Below, in pieces: positions 47,697 through 56,716 of a DNA stretch of 64,000 nucleotides. Numbering within the stretch: position 1 is the first letter of the stretch; each line of letters opens with the position of its first letter. Location of the stretch: NCBI RefSeq assembly GCF_001423945.1, contig NZ_LMPU01000009.1, positions 434,416 to 498,415 on the forward strand, written 5' to 3'. Both the position numbers and the translations under genes were made by a program. The stretch comes from Pedobacter sp. Leaf194. GTDB lineage: Bacteria > Bacteroidota > Bacteroidia > Sphingobacteriales > Sphingobacteriaceae. The notes under the pieces were generated by a model, which saw nothing but the letters and a program-made list of their open reading frames with translations, did not search any database and was not told the DNA's origin.

Positions 47697-48164
47697 ATGA
47701 AATCACTATCAACATTAATTCTTTTATTGGTGGTAGCGCTCGGCGCATCGGCCCAGATCGATACCAGCAGTTACGCTAAAGAACGACAGGAGATTAGACA
47801 ACTCTTGCGTAGCCAGGGCCCTGGCACAAACTTGGATTGCACGGATATGATCGCTGTTGGTCCTAAAGGGGATATTTCTTTCACCCGTCAGCAATGGATC
47901 GAGGCACAAAAAAAGGAGAAACTGGTATTTAAGTCGGTCAGTCCCGTACCCGGTAATGAGTTCATCCGGATCTATGATGGCACCACCGCTGTGGTCAACC
48001 TGCTGATCAATGTAAATATCGTTGTCAATGGCAGTGATCTGAATATCAAGGTCCGCCGGCTGGAAGTATATCATAAGACTTCGGGCAACTGGTGCCGGGT
48101 GGCAGGCCAGGGTACGCAAGTAGATGAGGCTTTATTCCCTGTCAGCACAAATAATAAACCTTAA
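47697..48164 (+). CDS. secreted NTF2-like (DUF4440) protein
   Basis: The protein has 155 residues from ATG 47697 (GAGG at 47681-47684 supports this start). The signal peptide (STLILLLVVALGASAQ) leads to a periplasmic domain with the SnoaL/NTF2-like pattern (MIAVGPKGDISFTRQQWIEA, EFIRIYDGTTAVV, RLEVYHKTSGNWCRV). Such small barrels bind ligands; the function is unknown. It is 7 bases before the next gene, hence an operon. Confidence 0.75.
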   Translation: MKSLSTLILLLVVALGASAQIDTSSYAKERQEIRQLLRSQGPGTNLDCTDMIAVGPKGDISFTRQQWIEAQKKEKLVFKSVSPVPGNEFIRIYDGTTAVVNLLINVNIVVNGSDLNIKVRRLEVYHKTSGNWCRVAGQGTQVDEALFPVSTNNKP

Positions 48165-48171
48165 CCATATC

Positions 48172-49002
48172 ATGAAAAAAGTTATTCAATTCATTTTTAC
48201 AACGATGATCCTAAGTACGTTGCTGATCAGCGCGGGATGTAAAAAAGATAACACGCAGAAAGATCCGGACAAGGATACAAAGGGCCTGTACAGTTTTTCA
48301 AATACAGAATACACCGGCCTTGCGAATGTCGGTAATCATTATTTTCCAAGGCCACTATCCTTAAGGTTCGGTGAAGGAAACGATGTGACGGCCTGGTCGC
48401 ACCTGACGCTAAGCGTATGGCACCGGGGCGATGTTCATGGAAAGATCACCAAAGTGGAAGAGAACCCCCAGGGGCAGACAACGGTCACCATTCATTTTGA
48501 CCTGCCCGGGGATGAGCAATTCAATTCGCCGCAGGTGTATACGATCTCTGCTGACAAGTCTAGGATCACGGGCGGAATGTCGCCCATTATCTCCATGGTC
48601 GATATGAAATTATTTCCTAAAGATGCACCCAGCATTGTTGGTAATTGGGCGCAGCCCGATCATCCTGAATGGTTCCCGGATGTCAACGTGATCCGTTTTT
48701 TGGCAACAGGTACAACCAATTACTTTCAGAACGGCAAATTTATACTTGCAGCGTTTGATCCACCTACGAACTATGCCCAAAATTACATACAGGATGGCTC
48801 ACGGATCATATTTTCCGGCGTTAACCCCGATGTAGCAGCACCACTGATAACGCATATCCCGTATTATGGTGTGCTCTCCGCCGATGGGAAAATATTGTAT
48901 GTTGACGCCTATGAGTTTTCTGCTGCTCGCATATCAACTGCATTAAGCACATTTCCATGGTACGGTCCGAAAGGTACCACCCCCTGGTTGATCAGGCAGT
49001 AG
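48172..49002 (+). CDS. hypothetical lipoprotein
   Basis: The protein has 276 residues from ATG 48172. The signal MKKVIQFIFTTMILSTLLI ends with lipobox ISAGC. The mature part is rich in aromatic residues and hydrophilic loops, with no named domain. It sits immediately after the DUF4440 gene in the G+C-richer segment. Surface location is inferred from the lipobox only. Confidence 0.65.
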   Translation: MKKVIQFIFTTMILSTLLISAGCKKDNTQKDPDKDTKGLYSFSNTEYTGLANVGNHYFPRPLSLRFGEGNDVTAWSHLTLSVWHRGDVHGKITKVEENPQGQTTVTIHFDLPGDEQFNSPQVYTISADKSRITGGMSPIISMVDMKLFPKDAPSIVGNWAQPDHPEWFPDVNVIRFLATGTTNYFQNGKFILAAFDPPTNYAQNYIQDGSRIIFSGVNPDVAAPLITHIPYYGVLSADGKILYVDAYEFSAARISTALSTFPWYGPKGTTPWLIRQ

Positions 49003-49654
49003 TTCGGCACTTAATCGTGCACATGATTTGGCTCGAACCTGTATCACACTAATTTAGCTTAAGTACGGCAAATTGCGTATCAATGTTGGATTCTGTTTTT
49101 CGCTAAATAACTGTGGAGTCCTACTATAGCTTGCCATTATCCCAATCCATAAAACACTTACAATAATTTCTTTTTCCTGTACTGTCCCTAAATTTTATTC
49201 TTCAACACTTTTTCAAAATTTACTATCGCTTCATAATGTTCATAAAAGTTCGATTTTTCGCGGATTGACTCTACAGCAAGTTGCCAAGTTGAGTGGCAGT
49301 TTCTTCAAAAATGTCTCTCCTTGAACATGTCAAATGGCTTGATTTTGAGTTCGAAAATTGTCCAGTATGCTACTTTTAAATTTTAAAATAATTTGCAACT
49401 TTCGCCAATTCCTGCAAATCAGACAAGAAAAAGTTCGAAATTTGTCCAGTAACGGCTCCCAAATTTTTGAGTAAATCGTTAAAAGCGGTTACTTAACTTC
49501 AAATGATGCCTTCATCGCCATAAAGATTATACCAACCAACTTTGGAAGTCACAAAAGCACGTATAGTGTTCTAGAATTTGGCTACAAAGACAGTAAATTT
49601 GGCTTCAAAATGTATTTTCATAATTCACAACTTTGAATAATTAATCAAAGGAAT
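49003..49654. other. 652-base region with decayed coding fragments
   Basis: The region contains the right copy of the 58-bp repeat, a further partial copy (GAGTTCGAAAATTGTCCAG near 49348), and several open but startless stretches. Another C-terminal-like reading (KLVGIIFMAMKASFEVK) lies near 49495-49545 on the minus strand. I see no intact gene or RNA. Confidence 0.45.
49376..49492 (-). repeat. 58-bp repeat, right copy (coding-fragment remnant)
   Basis: On the minus strand there are 38 codons (VTAFNDLLKNLGAVTGQIS, then NFFLSDLQELAKVANYFKI) ending at TAA 49376-49378, preceded by TAA. Bases 49395-49452 are the counterpart of 44997-45054. It may be the truncated 3' end of a gene. Confidence 0.55.
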
Positions 49655-50551
49655 ATGAAAGTTATTATAACAGGTTCGTTAGGGAATATAAGTAAACCAT
49701 TAACGAGCGATTTAGTTGCAAATGGCAATGAGGTAATTGTGATCAGCAGTAACCCGGCAAGGAAGCAAGAAATTGAAGACCTTGGCGCTACCCCCGCAAT
49801 TGGTGATTTGCATGATGTTGAGTTTCTAAAAAATACTTTTGCCGGTGCCGATGCAGTGTATACAATGGTTCCCCCAGGAAATTATTTCGACCAAAATTTA
49901 GATCTTCTTGCCTATTATACCGGTTTAGGAAAAAATTATGCCACAGCCATCGAAGCAGCCGGTGTTAAAAAAGTGGTTAATTTAAGTACCATCGGAGGAA
50001 ATTTAGCCGAAGGCAATGGAATCTTAAAAGGCGCTCATCAGGTAGAAGAGATTTTGAATGCCTTGCCGGAGGAGATTTCCATTACGCACATGCGCCCTAA
50101 CTCGTTTTACTATAATCTTCTCAGTTATATCCCAATGATAAAATCGCAAGGAATAATAGCCGCAAATTACGGTGGAAAAGAGGTAATTCCCTGGGTCTCT
50201 CCTATCGATATCGCGAGCGCTGTTGCCGCAGAATTAACCTCAACCTCAACTGGTCGAAAAGCACGTTCTGTAGCCAGCGAAGATTTGTCTGGCGATGAGA
50301 CGGCAAAAATTTTGGGTGAAGCCATTGGGAAACCAGATTTACAATGGATCTTAGTGTCTGACGAAGATACACTCAATGCCTTGATTTCGATTGGCATGAA
50401 CCCGGAAATTGCTGCAGGCTTGGTAGAAATGTACGGCGCACTCCATAGTGGTTTATTAGCAGAAGACTATTATAAGAATAAGCCTGCTGAAATGGGCAAA
50501 GTTAAAATGAAAGATTACGCAAAAGAATTTGCAGCAGCCTTCAATCAATAA
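49655..50551 (+). CDS. NmrA-like NAD(P)-binding protein (atypical SDR)
   Basis: The protein has 298 residues. ITGSLGNISKPL replaces the classical GxxGxxG, as in NmrA-type atypical SDRs, and the sequence continues with the Rossmann alternation and THMRPNSFYYNL. It probably binds NAD(P) as a redox sensor or reductase. An AraC-type regulator gene follows 14 bases downstream and may be co-transcribed. Confidence 0.85.
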   Translation: MKVIITGSLGNISKPLTSDLVANGNEVIVISSNPARKQEIEDLGATPAIGDLHDVEFLKNTFAGADAVYTMVPPGNYFDQNLDLLAYYTGLGKNYATAIEAAGVKKVVNLSTIGGNLAEGNGILKGAHQVEEILNALPEEISITHMRPNSFYYNLLSYIPMIKSQGIIAANYGGKEVIPWVSPIDIASAVAAELTSTSTGRKARSVASEDLSGDETAKILGEAIGKPDLQWILVSDEDTLNALISIGMNPEIAAGLVEMYGALHSGLLAEDYYKNKPAEMGKVKMKDYAKEFAAAFNQ

Positions 50552-50565
50552 CATTATATTTGAAT

Positions 50566-51483
50566 ATGGCAGGCGTTCAGTTTCATAAATTTAAAACCAT
50601 TAGCGAACTTCACAATTTCCGGGGTCTACCAAAACCGGACCATCCGCTGATTAGTGTAATCAATCTGGCCGACATCAAAAAAATGCCTCAGGGCAAAAAT
50701 AATCTTGTATTTGATTTTTACTCCATTGCCCTGAAAAGAAATTTTAATGCAAAAATCAGCTATGGGCAACAGGAATACGATTTTGATGAGGGCATTATGT
50801 TTTTCATTTCACCAGGCCAGATTTTCAGCATCGAAGTAGAAAAACAAGCAGCAATAAATCATTCGGGATGGATGTTACTCGTTCATCCTGATTTTTTGTG
50901 GAACACGCCTTTAGCTAAGCTTTTTAAACAAAGTGAATTTTTTCATTACACAGTTCATGAAGCACTTTTTCTTTCTGACAAAGAGGAAAATACCATTGCT
51001 GCCATTATGCAGAACATTCAGCACGAATACCATTCCAACATTGATAGGTTTAGCCAGAATGTGATGCTTGCACAACTGGAATTGCTCCTTACCTATTCCG
51101 ACAGGTATTACCACCGCCAGTTTTTAACCAGGAAAATTACCAACCATTCGGTACTTAACAAACTGGAAGCTATTTTAGCGGGCTACTTTGAAAACGATGC
51201 TTTGGAAAATAAAGGCTTGCCATCGGTACAGTTTATAGCTAATGCGCTAAACATGTCGCCTAATTACCTCAGTAGCCTTCTAAAAGTATTAACTGGTCAG
51301 AGTACACAGCAGCACATTCATGAGAAATTGATAAACATGGCTAAAGAAAAACTATCCGTTACAGATTTATCGGTTAGCGAAATTGCCTATCAACTAGGGT
51401 TTGAACATCCGCAATCGTTCAGCAAATTATTTAAAACGAAAACCAATTTTTCTCCACTGGCTTTTAGGGCTTCTTTTAATTAA
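50566..51483 (+). CDS. AraC-family transcriptional regulator
   Basis: The protein has 305 residues from ATG 50566 (a TTG two codons earlier is in frame but less likely). An N-terminal sensor (cupin-like, FDEGIMFFISPGQIFSIE) is followed by two HTH units (QFIANALNMSPNYLSSLLK and VSEIAYQLGFEHPQSFSKL). It belongs with the upstream NmrA-like gene, which may be its target. Confidence 0.9.
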   Translation: MAGVQFHKFKTISELHNFRGLPKPDHPLISVINLADIKKMPQGKNNLVFDFYSIALKRNFNAKISYGQQEYDFDEGIMFFISPGQIFSIEVEKQAAINHSGWMLLVHPDFLWNTPLAKLFKQSEFFHYTVHEALFLSDKEENTIAAIMQNIQHEYHSNIDRFSQNVMLAQLELLLTYSDRYYHRQFLTRKITNHSVLNKLEAILAGYFENDALENKGLPSVQFIANALNMSPNYLSSLLKVLTGQSTQQHIHEKLINMAKEKLSVTDLSVSEIAYQLGFEHPQSFSKLFKTKTNFSPLAFRASFN

Positions 51484-51525
51484 AAAAGTTTCGCGTACTT
51501 TAATGCTTCATTTATAAAAACAAAT

Positions 51526-52080
51526 ATGTCTTATTGCAGTGCCATCGACCACATGCAGCCTGAAGAACGAAAGGCTTTGCACAAAAACTACCATGATAAT
51601 CATTATGGCTTTCCGATTCATGATGATAATGAGCTTTTTGGGCGGTTGGTTATGGAAATTAATCAAGCCGGGCTAAGTTGGGAAACCATTTTAAAAAAGG
51701 AGAAATCTTTCAGGATAGCATATGATAATTTTAACATCCAAAAGGTGGCTGCTTATGACGAAACCGCTCGGGAAAGGTTGTTAAATGACCCGGGCATTAT
51801 AAGGAACCGTTTAAAAGTTAATGCTGCAATAGAAAACGCCAGGACCATTTTAACACTGCAAAAAGACTTAGGTTCTTTTGAGCGCTGGCTCGAGTTTCAG
51901 CATCCAAAAACTAAGGAAGAATGGATAAAGATATTTAAGAAGACATTTAAATTTACGGGCGGAGAAATTGTTAACGAATTTTTAATGAGCATTGGGTATT
52001 TGCCGGGTTGCCACGACGAAAACTGCCCGATAAATAAGAAAATTGAGAAACATAAGCCAATGTGGCTACTGAAGAAATAA
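51526..52080 (+). CDS. tag: DNA-3-methyladenine glycosylase I
   Basis: The protein has 184 residues. It starts MSYCSAIDHM and contains EINQAGLSWETILKK and the zinc-site residues in GCHDENCP near the end (family ligands Cys4, a His near 17, and late His and Cys). Tag excises 3-methyladenine from alkylated DNA by base excision repair. It is separate from the alkylation operon at 54.1-55.8 kb by 2 kb. Confidence 0.93.
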   Translation: MSYCSAIDHMQPEERKALHKNYHDNHYGFPIHDDNELFGRLVMEINQAGLSWETILKKEKSFRIAYDNFNIQKVAAYDETARERLLNDPGIIRNRLKVNAAIENARTILTLQKDLGSFERWLEFQHPKTKEEWIKIFKKTFKFTGGEIVNEFLMSIGYLPGCHDENCPINKKIEKHKPMWLLKK

Positions 52081-52145
52081 GTTGCAAAAGCATTCCACAC
52101 GGCACAGATTTTATCAAAAACAAAAAATTATTTATCTGGCAGCAT

Positions 52146-53228
52146 TTATGGAGATTTCTTTTTCAGTAAAATCCTGAACGTTGTGCCTGCGCCAAGCTTA
52201 CTGTCTACGAAAATCTGGCCACCAGATCGATTAATTATTTCCTTTATCAGATAAAGGCCTAAACCATTTCCCTCGGTTAGATTTTCAACACGCTGGTACT
52301 TGGTAAAAATTTTATCGAGGTTTTTATCTTCAATTCCGATTCCATTATCCTCAACTGACAGGCAAATATGGTCGTTTTCAATATATGTTTTAATAGAGAT
52401 TTTGGGCTTGCGATCAGGGCTTTTATACTTAATAGCATTGTTAACAAGATTGTAAACAATGCTTCTCAGCTTCCGCCGGACGTACGTAATTTCAGAAACT
52501 TCAATTTTTGTACTGATTTGTGCCCCGCTTTCCAAAATTTGTGGAGCCAGGGTAAGTCGTATGTCCTCAAATATGTGCTCAAAATTCAGCAACTCTTCTA
52601 CGGCCTGGTATTTATGCTCCTTAATCCTCGTATCGGTAAGTTCATAGATAATATCTCTCATTTTAACCAGACTTTTCTCGGCATTTTGCATCAACACCGG
52701 AAATCTGTCCATACCTTTCTCGGGCAAGAGTTTCAGCAATTCCAGCGTTAGGCCTAAACCTGTTAGCGGCGTCTTTATGTCGTGAGAGATGGTATCTAAA
52801 AGTAACTCATGTTCAGCGATCAGCTTTTCCTGCTCTTTTAGATCTTTAATTCTAGCGGTAATTTCAACGAAAGTAATGATAACGCCATTGGTGTTCCCAT
52901 CATTTCTGGTAATGTAAGGCAGAATGTTCATCTGATACCAACGAAAATCTACCGTCTGAATTTCTTTTTCGAGAATATCACCAGTTTCAATAACGGCATT
53001 TATATTTTCCAATATCGACGGAAAACGAAGGTTTTCCTTTATCTCACTTATCGGCCTCCCAATGTCACCCGCTGTCAGATTGAACTGTTTCATTGCGGGA
53101 GGCGTAAACTTCCGAAGATTGAGGTTGCCATCAACAAAAAGTTGTGGAATTATCGTATTGCGGAAATAGTTCTCGAGTTCTTCGTTTAAACTTGTTAATT
53201 CTGAGATTTGCTTAGTGTGTTCTTTCAT
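52146..53228 (-). CDS. PAS-domain sensor histidine kinase
   Basis: The protein has 360 residues from ATG 53228. A CheB/CheR-like PAS domain (NTIIPQLFVDGNLNLRKF, ITFVEITARIKDL) is followed by HisKA (HDIKTPLTGLGLTL, phosphoacceptor His) and HATPase (NLVNNAIKYKSP, VEDNGIGIEDK, EGNGLGLYLIKEI). There is no transmembrane segment, so it is cytoplasmic. No response regulator is adjacent, so it is an orphan. Confidence 0.9.
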   Translation of the reverse strand: MKEHTKQISELTSLNEELENYFRNTIIPQLFVDGNLNLRKFTPPAMKQFNLTAGDIGRPISEIKENLRFPSILENINAVIETGDILEKEIQTVDFRWYQMNILPYITRNDGNTNGVIITFVEITARIKDLKEQEKLIAEHELLLDTISHDIKTPLTGLGLTLELLKLLPEKGMDRFPVLMQNAEKSLVKMRDIIYELTDTRIKEHKYQAVEELLNFEHIFEDIRLTLAPQILESGAQISTKIEVSEITYVRRKLRSIVYNLVNNAIKYKSPDRKPKISIKTYIENDHICLSVEDNGIGIEDKNLDKIFTKYQRVENLTEGNGLGLYLIKEIINRSGGQIFVDSKLGAGTTFRILLKKKSP

Positions 53229-53684
53229 TACCAAAATATAGCTTAATTATTTCACTATGTGTATAATAAATCCATGGTTCAATAACATCATGGATAAATG
53301 CACAATTAGTGGGTGAGACTAGCATGCAATACTGGTGATGATTTTTGGTTTTGAGTGCAGTTTAATCGATAGAAGAACAGATTCGGGTATCAATTGTTTT
53401 CAGAAGGCCGGAAATGGCCACTATAAATTATTGCTAAAACCGTAAAAACATAAACCTCGTTCACAAAATAAGAAATGTTTTAAGCCCTTTAGAACGTACT
53501 TTATAAAATTCAGGCATTTCTTAATTACTATTTTAAAATCGCTTTATATTTTTGCTATTGCTAAATGAAAACACAAGATTTTGTTAAGTTTAATGTTAAC
53601 AACCTTTTTGATTTTAGTCGACTTATGACCATACAATTCATTCATTTTCCAAGTATTTGAAGCATTAACCAGAGAAAAAATTTA
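53229..53684. other. 456-base region without a gene
   Basis: It is AT-rich. No open frame, tRNA or clear hairpin is seen. It separates the PAS kinase from a divergent small gene. Confidence 0.6.
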
Positions 53685-53981
53685 ATGAAAACTTTAACAG
53701 AATTTAAAGAAACACTAAAAAATGATACTCCTTATGATGACTTTTCTATTCACTTGCGAGCGCTTTGGTTCGATGGCAAGGGCGATTGGCAAAAAGCACA
53801 TGAGGAAGTTGACCAATTAAATGATGTGGGCTCAGCACATATTCATGCCTATCTCCACCGCAAGGAAGGCGATATCTGGAATGCTGATTATTGGTATCGC
53901 AGGGCACAGCAAACCCGACCTGAAATATCTTTAGACGAAGAATGGGCGCATCTGGTTCTTAAATTTCTATTAATTAATTGA
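53685..53981 (+). CDS. small conserved hypothetical protein
   Basis: The protein has 98 residues. The pattern LRALWFDGKGDWQKAHEEVD, IHAYLHRKEGDIWNADYWYRR is a TPR-like pair of helices and is found in a small family of Bacteroidota and proteobacterial proteins of unknown function. Upstream AAAAAATTTAATG is AT-rich. It lies just before the alkylation operon on the same strand, with a 118-base gap. Confidence 0.7.
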   Translation: MKTLTEFKETLKNDTPYDDFSIHLRALWFDGKGDWQKAHEEVDQLNDVGSAHIHAYLHRKEGDIWNADYWYRRAQQTRPEISLDEEWAHLVLKFLLIN

Positions 53982-54069
53982 AATTTTCAATCTCTCAAGT
54001 TTGGCAGACAAAAGATGAAGTTTGGCGATATTCAGCAAGTTTCGGGTGGTAAGGAGCGTATTCTAAAAG

Positions 54070-54077
54070 TACTTTTG
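54070..54077 (+). promoter_or_regulatory. TAnnTTTG -7 box (TACTTTTG) of alkylation operon
   Basis: A consensus -7 box ends 22 bases before the ATG at 54100. There is no -33 TTG at the expected place. It may be the promoter of the three-gene operon. Confidence 0.5.
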
Positions 54078-54099
54078 TATATTAATAATTCAAAACATT

Positions 54100-54951
54100 A
54101 TGAAAGCACAGGATGAGCTCAACTTCAATAGAATTGCCGAAGCGATAAAATACATTCGGGCTAATTTTAAAAGTCAGCCAAGTTTGGAAGAAATTGCCAA
54201 AAAGGTAAATCTTAGTCCGTTTCATTTCCAAAAACTCTTTAGCGAATGGGCGGGCACAAGTCCAAAACGTTTTTTGCAATATGTGAGTATTGGCCACGCA
54301 AGACAGTTACTTAAAAACAATCATAGCTTGTTTAGCACCGCCCTGGAGACAGGTTTGTCTGGTTCAAGCCGTCTGCACGATTTATTCATTAATATTGAAG
54401 GGATGACGCCCGGCGAATACAAAAATGGTGGCAAAAACCTTAGCATAAATTACAGTTTTGCCCAAAGTCCGTTCGGGAACATCCTTGTCGCATCTACATC
54501 GAAGGGAATTTGTGATATATCTTTTTATGAGGATGAAAATACGGCGCTGCAAACGCTGCAAAACAAATTTCCGGAAGCCATTTACACGCAGTTAGCAGAT
54601 TTAGAACAGCAAAATGCGTTGTTCATTTTTAACCATGATTGGACCAAACTCCGGCAAATAAAGCTGCATTTAAAAGGAACTGATTTTCAAATAAAAGTTT
54701 GGGAAAGTTTGCTAAAAATCCCCATGGGGCAACTATCAACCTATGGGGCAATTGCGAAAAATTTAGCAAACCCGAATGCTGCAAGAGCGGTGGGGACAGC
54801 CATCGGCGACAACCCGGTTGCATTTTTAATTCCCTGTCACCGGGTAATTCAGTCTAGTGGTGCATTGGGCGGCTACCATTGGGGTACCGATAGAAAAACA
54901 GCTATAATCGGCTGGGAAGCAGCAAAAGCCAATCCGCAGCCGGCATGGTAA
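54100..54951 (+). CDS. AraC-HTH / O6-methylguanine-DNA methyltransferase fusion (Ada-like)
   Basis: The protein has 283 residues. The N-terminal AraC DNA-binding domain (residues 10-112, HTHs in LEEIAKKVNLSPFHFQKLF and STALETGLSGSSRLHDLF) is fused to the Ada/Ogt methyltransferase domain with the active-site motif PCHRVIQ (Cys246) and the preceding helix GTAIGDNPVAFLI. It lacks the N-terminal methylphosphotriester domain of E. coli Ada; that domain appears to be encoded by the next gene. It should repair O6-methylguanine by suicidal transfer to Cys246 and may regulate this operon. The 3' end overlaps the next start by 7 bases. Confidence 0.93.
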   Translation: MKAQDELNFNRIAEAIKYIRANFKSQPSLEEIAKKVNLSPFHFQKLFSEWAGTSPKRFLQYVSIGHARQLLKNNHSLFSTALETGLSGSSRLHDLFINIEGMTPGEYKNGGKNLSINYSFAQSPFGNILVASTSKGICDISFYEDENTALQTLQNKFPEAIYTQLADLEQQNALFIFNHDWTKLRQIKLHLKGTDFQIKVWESLLKIPMGQLSTYGAIAKNLANPNAARAVGTAIGDNPVAFLIPCHRVIQSSGALGGYHWGTDRKTAIIGWEAAKANPQPAW

Positions 54952-55193
54952 AACACACGGAACTATCATCAGGGTTGCTGAAAATGCAGGTAAAAAATAA
55001 AAAGATTTGTTTCGCAGGTAATAGGCGCTTAAAAATTTACGGCAATTTAAATTGTAAATCCGGAAAGCGAATGAAAATGGAAAACCGGGTGTTCTTCGCA
55101 ACAGAAAGCGACGCTATTGCACATGGATTCCGGCCTTGCGGAAATTGTTTAAAACAGAAGTATAAAAGATGGATTTGTTTAGCAAAGCGATAA
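54945..55193 (+). CDS. stand-alone Ada zinc-domain protein
   Basis: The protein has 82 residues from ATG 54945; ATG 54984 is an alternative. It resembles the Ada N-terminal domain (NRVFFATESDAIAHGFRPCGNC) with Cys37, Cys65 and Cys68 in the positions of the active and zinc-binding cysteines. The fourth ligand position is Lys41 rather than Cys, a variant that I believe occurs in this phylum. It overlaps both neighbours. Zinc binding and methylphosphotriester repair are inferred by similarity only. Confidence 0.75.
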   Translation: MVKHTELSSGLLKMQVKNKKICFAGNRRLKIYGNLNCKSGKRMKMENRVFFATESDAIAHGFRPCGNCLKQKYKRWICLAKR

Positions 55194-55777
55194 ATGAAGA
55201 CACCAATCTGCTGCCACATGGCGGAACGGTTAAATATTATGGAAAATTGTTTTCTGAAACAGAAGCAAACCGTTATTTCGAAGTGCTTTTGAATACTATT
55301 GAATGGAAGAATGACGAAGCTTTTATTATGGGCAAACATATAATTACCAAAAGAAAAGTAGCCTGGTACGGAGATGAAAATTACTCATATACCTATTCAA
55401 GGTCGTCGAAAACGGCGCTTCCCTGGACAGCTGAGCTGCTGGAATTAAAGAGCATAGCAGAGAAAAAAACTGGCACAATGTTTAACTCGTGCCTGTTAAA
55501 TTTATACCACAGTGGTGATGAAGGCATGGCCTATCACAGCGATGATGAAAAAGCATTGGCCAAAAATTCTGCAATTGCATCAATGAGTTTCGGTGCTGAG
55601 AGAAAATTTCTTTTCAAGCACAAGCAAACCAAAGAAACGATTGGCACCTTTTTAGAGCATGGCAGCTTATTAATCATGGCTGATGAAACCCAAACCAATT
55701 GGTTGCATCGACTTCCGCCAACTAAAAAGGTAAGCCGCCCACGAATAAACTTAACGTTTAGAACAATGCTTGGCTAA
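55169..55777 (+). CDS. alkB: AlkB-like 2OG-Fe(II) dioxygenase
   Basis: The protein has 202 residues. The metal triad is visible as HSD in AYHSDDEKAL plus His in NWLHRLPP, with the 2OG-binding Arg in RINLTFR. AlkB proteins oxidatively remove 1-methyladenine and 3-methylcytosine. The length and GMAYHSDDE motif suit the bacterial AlkB2/3-like type. It overlaps the zinc-domain gene by 25 bases, so the three proteins are made together. Confidence 0.93.
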   Translation: MDLFSKAINEDTNLLPHGGTVKYYGKLFSETEANRYFEVLLNTIEWKNDEAFIMGKHIITKRKVAWYGDENYSYTYSRSSKTALPWTAELLELKSIAEKKTGTMFNSCLLNLYHSGDEGMAYHSDDEKALAKNSAIASMSFGAERKFLFKHKQTKETIGTFLEHGSLLIMADETQTNWLHRLPPTKKVSRPRINLTFRTMLG

Positions 55778-56563
55778 CTACTTTCTAAATTCGCTAATAT
55801 CAACAATTTTATTGTCGTCATTTTTTTCTAAAAACAAACTTCCTTTAGCATTCTCTTTAAAATGATAATTCTGTTGAACATTCGTTGCTACGGTTGCTGG
55901 GTCTAATATTGAGGCAGGCGCCGTAAGGTTCACAGTTTCGCCCGTAATGTAATTTATCTGGTATAGCGACTTCGCAGTTGCGAAAATGAGCGTCTTCCTA
56001 TCGCCCGAGCTAAATAAAAATTGTCCTTGAATTCGCTCCGCTTCGTTCTGTCTCTTTAAAGGGTAAACCTTACCATTTATAAGTGTAATGATGTAATCGT
56101 TATTTACTAAAATGGTGCTAAGGCTTAATTCCTGCAAACCGACAGTTATTTTTCGATCGTTTGCACCGTTTGATGGCCTATCCAACTTGATAACTTCGGG
56201 TTTTTCGTTTTTAAGCGAAACAATGTAAAATGGCGAAACCAAACCCGAGCTATCTGCTACCTGGATAAGTGCGGCCGTTTTCTGGCTGTTTAAAAACTTT
56301 GGCTGGTAAAATTTATTAGCTAAAGGCCTTTGATCGTCCTGAATCAGAATTGCGGTATCTCTAAATTTTAAAACAAACAGGTCGCCTTCCTTTCTACCCG
56401 AATCAACTTTAGCAATTTTTAATGCGTCACCTTTATCTTTTGGAAAATCATTGAAACTTTCTCCGGCTGCTAACGCTCTTGGCTTATATGTTTTCTCGAT
56501 TTTTTCCTGCTTGCATGAAAATAATGCTACCGATAAGAAAAGTGCTATTAAAGATGTTCTCAT
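55778..56563 (-). CDS. hypothetical lipoprotein
   Basis: The protein has 261 residues. The signal MRTSLIALFLSVALFSC has a lipobox ending in Cys17. The mature part contains repeated beta strands and hydrophilic loops (LFSSGDRKTLIFATAKSLYQ). There is no named family. It converges with alkB at adjacent bases. Confidence 0.65.
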   Translation of the reverse strand: MRTSLIALFLSVALFSCKQEKIEKTYKPRALAAGESFNDFPKDKGDALKIAKVDSGRKEGDLFVLKFRDTAILIQDDQRPLANKFYQPKFLNSQKTAALIQVADSSGLVSPFYIVSLKNEKPEVIKLDRPSNGANDRKITVGLQELSLSTILVNNDYIITLINGKVYPLKRQNEAERIQGQFLFSSGDRKTLIFATAKSLYQINYITGETVNLTAPASILDPATVATNVQQNYHFKENAKGSLFLEKNDDNKIVDISEFRK

Positions 56564-56716
56564 AAATGGGCTTTGTTTTTTTATTTGCTAATTTATCATC
56601 TTTATTTACCTTTTTATAATTGAAATAAATTTATCTCATTAAAGAAAACATAATAGCGGTTGGGGCCAGTAATTTAATAACTACGATTTTTGCTATTTTT
56701 GACCTGGGAAAACTTA

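Noticed and set aside
49495..49545. Minus-strand fragment KLVGIIFMAMKASFEVK as a gene end
   Set aside because: An overlapping frame gives an equally plausible ending, so the reading is ambiguous.
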